64,000 nucleotides of DNA, from positions 124,001-188,000 of the forward strand of contig JBBBDQ010000916.1 in assembly GCA_037127315.1 (NCBI GenBank), written 5' to 3'. Each line of letters begins with the position of its first letter. The first letter of the stretch is position 1. The position numbers were made by a program, and so were the translations under genes. The stretch is from Ascarosepion bandense (taxonomy: Eukaryota > Mollusca > Cephalopoda > Sepiida > Sepiidae). The notes beneath the pieces are model-generated. The model did not search any database, was not told where the DNA came from, and saw only the letters and a list, made by a program, of their open reading frames with translations. Positions 56,110 to 64,000 of this stretch are shown piece by piece.

Positions 56110-58019
56110 TCTTTGTTACATCCATGTTAATTCATTTAGATTTTATCCATTTTCTAATGTGAATAATTTACAATGTCTACATATGACATTTATTTCGTTG
56201 CGTTTATTTAATAAATTTTTATTCTTAAGGGATTTAATAATGAATAGTTTTTCGTATAAACATAATGAACATGGTTCATTTAAGGACTTACATATTTTAG
56301 CTTCTTTTAGAATTTTCCACTTTATTGTGGGTGTTTTTTTGTTTCCTTTAGGTACCAGTAATATTTCGATAGGGATGTTATATTATTGTATTTGTTATTA
56401 TTAGATAAAGAGGTGTGCTGGTAAATTCGCTGCTTTAAAATGTTTTTAGTACTCCCTATATAAATTTTTATATTATTTGGGTTTTCTCTTGAGGATATTT
56501 TGCATTGATAGATTATTGATTCCGTCAAGCACCTGTCTTCTAACGGACAGTCTATTGCATTTCTTCTTGTCTAAATTGTTATTTTCTGTTGCCCGTTTGT
56601 TTTTATTGATTTTTTTTTAATTTTTAAAAAATATTATCATTGTAGTTTTTTATAATTTTTACTAGATTGTTCATACAGCTGTAACTTAATTTAATAGTGT
56701 TTTTGTTAAAGATCTTACTTCGTGGATTTTTTCCGGAAAGTGTTTCTTAATTAATTCGAGGAATTTTTTCCCCAATTTACTACTAGGTTGAAAGAGGGGG
56801 GTGTACCAGATGATTTTTCTATTTCTATTTTTTCTTCTAGGGTTACTTTTCTTGTTTGCATATTTAATATTTGGGTTTTTGTATCCACTATTTTTAATGC
56901 AGTATTATAAAAATTGCTATGCTTATTAAATACTTCCTCATTAACTGAATTTCTACTAATTCTGTGTTCTATTGATGAGGGTATATGCTTGATGATAGAA
57001 GGATGGTGGTTAAACTTTGGATGGATGAATAAAGGATTGGTATTTGTTTTTTTGTATGGTTGGTGTATATTTTTCTCTAGATCTAAAGTTACATCGAGGA
57101 AATAATATTTTTATATTGATTTTAATTGTTACTTTTAAATTGAGATTTTTAAACTCCTTGTGTATCATTTTTCTAATACTATCTATTTTGAAATTTGTGG
57201 TATTTCTTATTATCATAAGTTCATCGTCTCTATATAGTCCAATGCCTTTAGTATTTACTTCTTTATAGGCCGTGAGATTATATAATATTAATAATCCTAT
57301 CAGATTTGAAGATTCTGAAGAATCCATCGATCCCATGGTGATATCAAAATTGTTTTCGTTGGAATTATTTTTTTCCACTGTTCTTCTTTAAGAATGAGCA
57401 CAGATGTTTTTGCATTGATTTTTATTATTTTCTCCTTCTCTGTTATATCTGAGTAAAGAGTGGCGAATTCCAGGGCCTTAACAAATAGTTCTTTTGATAT
57501 CGATGGATAGTATTCCTCGATATCAAATTGGATAAAAGAGAAGTTGTTTTTTTTTGTTCTTTCATATTATAAAACCAATTTGTTACGTCTGTGGTGTCTT
57601 TCTATAATCTTAATTCCAAGTATTCCATGATTTGTTTGTTGATACATTCTAAAATGTCCTCATTAATTTTTCCGATCTCTGGTATGGTGGGATTTATCAT
57701 TCTCGTAGTGGGGTTTATATTCCCCATGGACTTTTATTGTTATGTAGCAATCCTTTGCGTCGAGTTTTGCTACTCTATTGCTTATCTTTAATTTATCTGT
57801 GATTTTTTTACTAGCTGTGTTAGTTTTGTCAACTATGTCCATTTTATTCCTATCAACTGTTTTATAGTTTTTTGTCAGGTTTTTCAGGATTAGCGTATTA
57901 TATTCTTTAGGTATTATTTTGTAGAAATTGGTCATTTTATCCGATTTCATGAATACTCTGTCGGATATTTTTATTTCTTTCAACCCTGAGTAATTTATCT
58001 TATTTTGTTTCTTACACAT
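56110..58019 (-). mobile_element. Penelope-like element copy, RT and GIY-YIG, minus strand, broken
   Basis: Reading minus from 58019: RVFMKSDKMTNFYK, IIPKEYNTLILKNLTKNY, INPTIPEIGKINEDILECIN, KDTTDVTNWF, then FIQFDIEEYYPSIS (motif A), FVKALEFATLYSDIT, NNFDITMGSMDSSESSNLIG (motif B) and GLYRDDELMIIRN (motif C with YRDD; 57235-57218). After a broken thumb region, the GIY-YIG endonuclease gives IIYQCKISSRENPNNIKIYI then GSTKNILKQRIYQH, and a Cys/His end CSLCLYEKLFIIKSL, LLNKR, ICRHC. YRDD and GIY-YIG together are diagnostic of endonuclease-bearing PLEs. Stops and shifts make it inactive; N-terminus missing. Confidence 0.92.
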
Positions 58020-58063
58020 GAGTAAACTTTATATATATATATATATATATAAAGTTTACTCAT
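58018..58063. repeat. 46-bp perfect palindrome centred on (TA)n
   Basis: ATGAGTAAACTTTATATA at 58018 on is mirrored by TATATAAAGTTTACTCAT ending at 58063. The left arm touches the first codons of the PLE fragment, so the 5' edge of the PLE coincides with the palindrome. Confidence 0.95.
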
Positions 58064-58087
58064 CTCTAAATATAGATGTCAGTGCGA

Positions 58088-58127
58088 AGCTGATGAAATA
58101 GGGCGAATGGGTCTTAGATTGAAATCG
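58088..58127 (+). ncRNA. hammerhead-like motif, weak (candidate)
   Basis: CTGATGA at 58090-58096 and GAAA at 58121-58124 are both present, but the 24 bases between form only a weak stem (AAT/ATT at the base). Confidence 0.25.
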
Positions 58128-58394
58128 AGATTAAGCCAACACGTTGCCAAATATGTTAGATTATATTTATGTAATCATACTCGTTAGTCGCAATCATCAT
58201 ACAAGTAAACGATTGTGCTGCAGCTATTGAAAAATGAGATGCTCGTCACGTTTTACGATTGAATTTTTTAAATTTTACATGCAGGCAGGTCCAGAAATAA
58301 TTTATTAATTATGGAAACTTATGCCTTAAATTATTGCAGGCATCGCTTTGTAAACAAAAAGACAACTGTTTGCGATGTCTACTTATTTCGAGAC

Positions 58395-58779
58395 TAGCAG
58401 TATAGCCCGGCGTTGCTCGGGTGTCATGAAAGCTTTAAAACTAATCCATAGTCTTGGAGCTCAGACTTTTTGGACGTTGACACGAACGACTAAAACGCAA
58501 TCGTTGTTTCCATTTAAAGCGAAACCTTAGACTGAAAGAAAGATGAATGGATGTAAGTCAAATTTTGATTTTCTGGTATCGATATCAAGTAAGTTTTTTT
58601 CGTCGTAAACTGAATTTTGAAGGCTACATAAGTTTTCTGAATAAGTGGTATCATGGCTGATACTAAGAACTACAATTATACCTACTTAGAGCCAAACCCG
58701 AAGCAAAAACTGAAACAAAAGGGCTGAAAAAATTACAAACATACAAACAGATAAATAGGCACACACACAAACATCTTGC

Positions 58780-58785
<6 letters not shown>
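58395..58785 (+). repeat. dispersed invertebrate repeat with CCCGGCGTTGCTCGGGT head
   Basis: Starts with AGCCCGGCGTTGCTCGGGTG (self-complementary GC head) and ends with AAACATACAAACAGATAAAT and CACACAAACATCTTGCC before (TA)n. Such 'CCCGGC..GCxCGGGT ... ACAAACAGA' repeats are widespread in invertebrate genomes; class uncertain. Confidence 0.5.

Positions 58786-58832
<47 letters not shown>
58786..58832. repeat. (TA)n microsatellite
   Basis: About 23 TA units. Confidence 0.97.
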
Positions 58833-58842
<10 letters not shown>

Positions 58843-58899
58843 TATCAATTTTATGCACTATTGTAAGAATTGCAACCTTGAAACTTCTGAATATCGTTT

Positions 58900-59155
58900 C
58901 TTATGTCTTTGTATATGTGTGTATCAAATTTGATTAAAATGGGACCACTTCTATAACCCGATTTTTTCCATTATCGATTTTCGATATTTATCGCGAGTAC
59001 GTCGACACAAATCGTAGCTAGTAAAGCTCGCAGACGCTTATAGTACAACTGTGTAAATTTTCAAGAAAATCGGTTAAGCCGTTTCGGAGTCTATAGGTAA
59101 CGGACACATACACATACACAGACACACAGAGACAAATTTCCATTTATAAATAATT
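58900..59155 (+). repeat. second dispersed-repeat tail
   Basis: CAAATTTGATTAAAATGGG, AAATCGGTTAAGCCGTTTCG and CACACAGAGACAAATTTCC are the conserved 3' portion of the same broad kind of repeat as 58395-58785. Confidence 0.5.
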
Positions 59156-59355
59156 TTAAATATGCAAGCGCTCATTTTTCTTTTTTATGCTCTGATGGTT
59201 CATTTATCCATTTTCTTTTAATTTTAATCGGAAATTTATTTATTTTTATAATTTTACATATTTATATCAATCGGAATTTTAAACGTTTTCCATCCTTATT
59301 TCTATTAATTTTTCTCCATTTTGTCTAATGTAATTTCAGTTGTGCCAATGATTGG

Positions 59356-59390
59356 TCCCTGAGGAAGCGTTACCCTAAAGACAGCCTAAA
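59356..59390 (+). ncRNA. hammerhead-like motif, degenerate (candidate)
   Basis: CTGAGGA at 59359, GCGT paired with AC(A)GC across a loop, then TAAAATATAATC where GAAATATAA would be expected. The tail resembles the one in the 52213 copy. Confidence 0.3.
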
Positions 59391-59640
59391 ATATAATCAT
59401 ACAGTTTACATGTTTATTCAGTTCTGTATTTTTGTTTTTTGCATCAAGGCATTATTCCAATAGATATACACGTTTTGTTCTTCAATGAGAGATCAATCGT
59501 GTAACGTTTTCTTTTTCCCCCCAATATTTTAATTTCGTTGATCTCTCACCTCCACTATATATATATATATATATACTTGTTTTCAGATAAATAAGTTATA
59601 ACATGAAATAATAATATCTCAAGCGGACAATATACATATG

Positions 59641-59938
59641 TGCGTTGTGGCGCAGTGGATATCGGTTCGGAACGAGAAATCGGGGAACCGAGTTCGAATT
59701 CCAGTTGAATTCCTTGCATTCACTTACGCGCAAATACCCTTGGGAAAGGTATTAATCCGTCTCTTCCCTCCAGTTATGGGTTAAATAATAGGACAGATTG
59801 GGTTCTATAGCCTTAGTCGACAACCAGTCTACCGCAGAAAGCAATGACAACCTACTGCGGGATAATCTTCTGCCCAGTCAGTCATGTCTCTTTCGAGACA
59901 TGATCACCCAAGCATGTATCGCGCATGGCACTTAACTG

Positions 59939-59939
<1 letters not shown>
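59641..59939 (+). mobile_element. full-length tRNA-derived SINE
   Basis: TGCGTTGTGGCGCAGTGGAT (A-box) and CCGAGTTCGAATTCCAG (B-box) lead into a body nearly identical to 2668-2978 and an end GGCACTTAACTGA. The best-preserved copy in the window. It sits inside the fold-back loop and continues directly into an (AT)/(GT) tract. Confidence 0.95.
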
Positions 59940-59940
<1 letters not shown>

Positions 59941-59980
<40 letters not shown>

Positions 59981-60056
59981 TTGTGTCTTTGTACTCGTGT
60001 ATATGAGCATGTTTCTGTGTGCGTGTGTGCTTGCATGTGTGTGTGTGTATCCGAAA
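59941..60056. repeat. (AT)n/(GT)n tract
   Basis: AT units to 59953, GT units to about 59979, then mixed TG-rich sequence. Confidence 0.93.
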
Positions 60057-60344
60057 ATATGTATATTGTCCGCTTGAGATTTCACTGCATGAAGTCATTA
60101 TTTTATGTTATAACTTATTTAGCTGAAAACAAGTAAAATGCAATTTCGAAAATCCCGACTGATAACTCACTTCAAACTCGCAGATTAGGAGCAAATAAAA
60201 AAAAGTTCCATGCATCTTATCCTTGTTGTTTGTTCAGTGTGGTAATAAGTATCGAGGCGCTAATAGGAATTTACTGTGTAAGCTTCTATTCTCTGGCATA
60301 ATATCATAAGTGGGAGTTTCCCTATGAGGATCACATTACTGTAG

Positions 60345-60815
60345 TAATTGCTTTTGGCATTAAGTCCATCATATTTCTATCAAATTTTTTTATTGTTTTT
60401 GTCATTTTTTTCATGATTAGCGTATTATATTCTTCAGGTGTTACTTTGTAAAAATTAGTCGTTTTATACAATTTCATGAATACTCTGTCGGATGTTCTGT
60501 TTCTTTCACCACTTGTCCAAGCTGTTGTAGGAAATCATTTCTCCTTTTTTGAAATGTTGTGTTGCTTATTATGTCGAATAAATCATTTTCGAAGGCGCAT
60601 AACTTTTCAATGCATGGGGCTGTTATTTTGCTTTTGAACCCATATACTTCTTGTTCTTTAAGTGTTTCTTCTTTGTGTAGAAAGAAATGATCCTTCCATT
60701 TCATCCACCGGATTAAATCCTCTGTTTTGTGTAATAGTTTTATGATATATTCCCTTTTGTTCGTGTTGGGTATATTTTTCAGTGAGATTCCGAAATCGAT
60801 TTTCTCCATATTGCT
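60345..60815 (-). mobile_element. Penelope-like element, N-terminal fragment, minus strand
   Basis: The minus frame from about 60808 reads MEKIDFGISLKNIPNTNKRE, then DLIRWMKWKDHFFLHKEE, YGFKSKITAPCIEKLCAFEN and TTFQKRRNDFLQQL: the conserved PLE N-terminal region (W..KD.FFL, YGFKS, FE.DL). A shift then gives IKRLIFTK, the same segment as RVFMKSDKMTNFYK at the start of the 56110-58019 copy. The two fragments overlap in content, so they are separate copies. The frame upstream of 60815 is probably not coding. Confidence 0.85.
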
Positions 60816-63800
60816 TTGTCGAAAACTTAAAAATAAAAAATAAACGTGTACAGTGCTCCACCTGTATGGGAGCAAAATAAATGTGCATCCTTTGAGATTT
60901 GAAAAAGAAATCACTCGACCGGCAGTCGAGAGCGAGAGAAAATTTACTCGCCACAAATCATTTTACTCGACCGATTCCATTTTAAGATTTTTTAATTAGT
61001 GGCGCCATCGAAATGTCAGGCCCGGGACTTATTGAGTTAGGTGTTTTTTGTAACAAACATGATGTTTTAGATAAATTGATATTAAGATGATTGAGATAAT
61101 AATTAAATTTAAATAATCATTTCCAATAAACAAAATTAAGAGTTATAATTCAATAATAATTTTGAGAGAAAAATATTTTCAAAATAATTTGACGCGAAAA
61201 TATTTGTTTATCTAATGTAAATTCAAACATTTCTTCTCTTACTACAGAAATGTGAGTGTATAATAACTTTAAAATACAATGGCGGTTTTTTCATATTGTT
61301 CCATATAAATAATTCGCATTTCTTCGGATGCTGATATGTAGTATGAAAATCATAAATAAAATATGAATAATTAAACACAGGGCGTTTATTAGTATCGTTA
61401 GAAAAAAGTCCAACTTTGTATACAAACACAATATGTTGACGTAAATTTGCGCCCTCGAAAATGCAAAATAAATATTACAACATCATCTTTTTATTAATAT
61501 ATTTACTATGTAAATTGTAGTCTCTAATTAAAAAATATTCTGAAATAAAATATCATCTCAATGTCTTAAGACAACTTAAAATAATTACTTAATAGCTGAA
61601 CAAAATTCGTAAATAAACAAAGCTAGATCAAAATATCAGGACATTTAGTGTTATATCGCATTGAACATTTCAGCGAAATAGTGATGGCAATCTTTATTGT
61701 TAATGAGAAAATAAAGTTTTCATTTTAATTTAGTCTATATTTCTATTCTTTACAAGTCAAGTCAATTTATTGTTTCACCTATCTTACTAAATACTAAACT
61801 GTGTTGGTATTTTCATGTGTTTACATTTTCATGCTTCAGGAGAAGCAGAAAGAGGACAATTGTCCGGGTGACTTGAATCTTCTCCTGTTACATTTGAACT
61901 TGTCTCAGCTGCTTCCATCCCAGACTTTGACTGACTGACGCTGATCGAAGTACTGTATAATAATTTAGTTATTTTCGCACTTGATCGCGAAGTAGTTATG
62001 GTTAGGAAATTCGCTTCCATTGGTCAGAATATCAATCTCACATCTACTGAAGAAATCACGTTTCGAGTTTTTTTTAAACAAGAGGTCAATCTTTTTTCTA
62101 CTTGGGAATAACCTCACATTCACACGTCACTGAGGATTTTTGTAAAAGTGAAGAAGGTTGATTTTAATTATTAATTTCCTACCCCTACACTTTATCGTCA
62201 CCTGAATTTTTTAAGAATTGTTTTAATTTTTTCTTTACTAATTAAAGTTTCAAACAACTTTTAAAATTTTCTCAAGTCGCTCAGTGTCTTCTGTTATCAA
62301 TTCATTAAGAAAGACTTTATTTATAAATTAAAAATTTAAAAGCGTAATAAAAATCATTTAGAATTTAGATTTTTAAATAATTTCTAATTTTTTTCATTTT
62401 TGTTAAACTGCACATTTTTTATACTATGGAAACTCATCATTAAAAAGTCACGTGTTTAAAACGGTTGAAATGAAAACAATTCTTATAAAAATTCATTATT
62501 CATTATTCATCGAATTATGTTTTCTTAAAATTATATTATTTATAAAATCATGTGCAAGTTTATATACATTAAAAATAGCATAGTTTTAATGCATTTTTGA
62601 TTTTACTATTTGGCCCAGATTTTTGTAAACATGGTCTCGTAATTAAAAAAAATGAAGGGATTTACATTCCCCAATGAGTCATGAATTTAGCAAAAAAAAC
62701 ATTGGTATAGATAATCTATTTGTAGATGTTTTATGCAAATAATTGAAGTACAGGGTAACATATTTGTAGAAATAAAAATTATCAAGATTTTCTAAAATTA
62801 ATAATGACATAAATAATTTCATTCATTTGTGAATAAGTCGAGAAAGTCTTATTAAAATCGGACAATTAGTTGATTTTCACAAGAATTTTCAAATTAATGT
62901 GTCTTTCAAAGCCAATAAACGACTAGCGTATTATTACGTCTTTCTTAATAGTCGCTTTACGAAAACATAGCGTGAATCGCTGACAGAAAATAAGAAATGA
63001 AAATTTTAATTAAAATTTAAAACGTGTTAGAGAGGATTTTAAACATTTAAGAAATAAAAGCAACAAAATTGTATCTTTCCTCTTATTAATCGCATAAATA
63101 TTTTGATGATAAATATTTGTTTTTATTAAGTTTGAGCCCTTTTAACACGATAATGCGCTCTTTGTTGTTTTTTGGGGGCAATTGAGTGGGGGTACCTGAT
63201 CGTAGTTTCTTTCTTCTGTTTGACCTCCATCTCATAGATGATAAAAAATGAAAAGTTTGATTTTTTTCAAAGATTTTGTATTAAAAAATATTCGTATAAT
63301 TTGTTTTTCGGTACTTGGTTGAAAAAAGTATGCATATTTTTTTCTTACTTTCAAATGTTCGTTTTTTTTACGTAAGCGAGGAGGTTGAGTCAAGGCTAAT
63401 ATTTTTCCCAATGTGTTTCCAAAAATCTGTGACCGTCTTTAATATGGGCGACAGAAACATTTTGGCTCCACTCTAGAAACGATCAGGGGCTTGTAAATCT
63501 AAATTCCATTTGTCTTGCTTTGATGATTGCGGGATGTCACTGTCTTTTGTTTAACTACACATTTCAACGTAAATCAGGTGCCATGCCAAAGAGTTCAATA
63601 ATATCATTATAAGTAACTTGTGGATCTTCAATAGCATACTTTTGGGTTGTAAAAGAAATCAGATTTCTTTTTACTATATTTGAAAGGACATGTTTCATTG
63701 CAAAATTTGTAATCGATGCCGAGCGAGTAAAGCAAAAATTTTAACCGCTCAATGATATACCCATAATATTGAGCACTTTAACCCATGAATATAGCATACC

Positions 63801-63817
63801 ATAATATTATATTGTAA

Positions 63818-63818
<1 letters not shown>
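60816..63818. other. gene-free AT-rich stretch
   Basis: No recognised gene. A Ser-rich 63-codon minus frame at 62020-61829 has no motif. Short GC-richer patch at about 60905-61030 that I cannot place. Confidence 0.5.

Positions 63819-63873
<55 letters not shown>
63819..63873. repeat. (TA)n microsatellite
   Basis: About 27 TA units near the end of the window. Confidence 0.97.
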
Positions 63874-63876
<3 letters not shown>

Positions 63877-64000
63877 CATAAACGGCGAGAATAATCCAAC
63901 AAGATCAACTTAATATAAAACATTAAGTGTTATATCTGTATAGAGAGCTCAATGGATAATATCCAGAGCAATTACAAGACACATTACAACATTACACATC

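Larger units (their letters stand above)
59575..60134. repeat. fold-back structure: inverted arms around a SINE
   Basis: Left arm 59575-59639 (ACTTGTTTTCAG, AAATAAGTTATAACAT, TCTCAAGCGGACAATATACA) is mirrored by right arm 60057-60134. The right arm has about 13 extra bases (TCACTGCATGAAG). Between them lie the SINE and AT/GT simple repeats. Confidence 0.92.

Noticed and set aside
56057..56404. 115-codon hydrophobic plus-strand frame
   Set aside because: Antisense of the PLE GIY-YIG region, whose minus-strand reading has clear motifs.
61829..62020. 63-codon Ser-rich minus frame
   Set aside because: No motif, splice context or neighbour supports it as an exon.

Overview
This is a stretch of an AT-rich eukaryotic genome, about 64 kb, in which I can find no convincing host protein-coding gene. 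It is packed with dead and dying transposable elements and microsatellites. The mix suggests a mollusc, most likely a cephalopod (inference): one abundant tRNA-derived SINE of about 305 bp, jockey/CR1-like and RTE LINEs, an R2-superclade LINE lodged in (ATT)n tracts, Ty3/gypsy and BEL/Pao LTR elements, mariner and hAT remnants, Penelope-like elements (PLEs), and very many (TA)n and (ATT)n tracts. No species can be named from the sequence alone.

Layout. 0-5 kb: SINE copies, a gypsy gag-protease fragment, a SINE with an intact 12-bp target duplication next to a mariner 3' half, and a LINE remnant. 5-11.5 kb: sparse AT-rich DNA, a decayed LINE reverse transcriptase (minus strand), a 153-bp tandem repeat and a gypsy gag fragment. 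11.6-13.4 kb: a jockey/CR1-like LINE. 14.4-17.6 kb: a cluster of R2-superclade LINE copies, all on the minus strand and separated by (ATT)n tracts, one with an open 319-codon frame. 18.5-27.4 kb: two 5S rRNA pseudogenes (one fused to a SINE body), a six-unit tandem array of tRNA-like sequence, and an almost full-length but broken RTE LINE. 27.5-34.7 kb: LINE 3' ends, a hAT remnant and a nearly complete but frameshifted gypsy element. 35-42.7 kb: mostly featureless AT-rich DNA with a mariner 5' half and SINEs. 42.8-51.8 kb: a decayed BEL/Pao element split by a 2.5-kb LINE insertion. 52-61 kb: a PLE-rich zone with copies in opposite orientations, several palindromes, and short motifs resembling hammerhead ribozyme cores, mostly near (TA)n tracts. 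61-64 kb: featureless AT-rich DNA.

How the parts relate. Nothing here forms a host pathway; the relations are between elements. One LINE family supplies a 3' tail that recurs at five or more places, once fused directly to a SINE, as expected if the SINE borrows that LINE's machinery. The R2-superclade copies repeatedly land in one simple-repeat target. The PLE zone combines YRDD reverse transcriptase, GIY-YIG-like endonuclease pieces, hammerhead-like cores and perfect inverted repeats; it is the most interesting part of the window.
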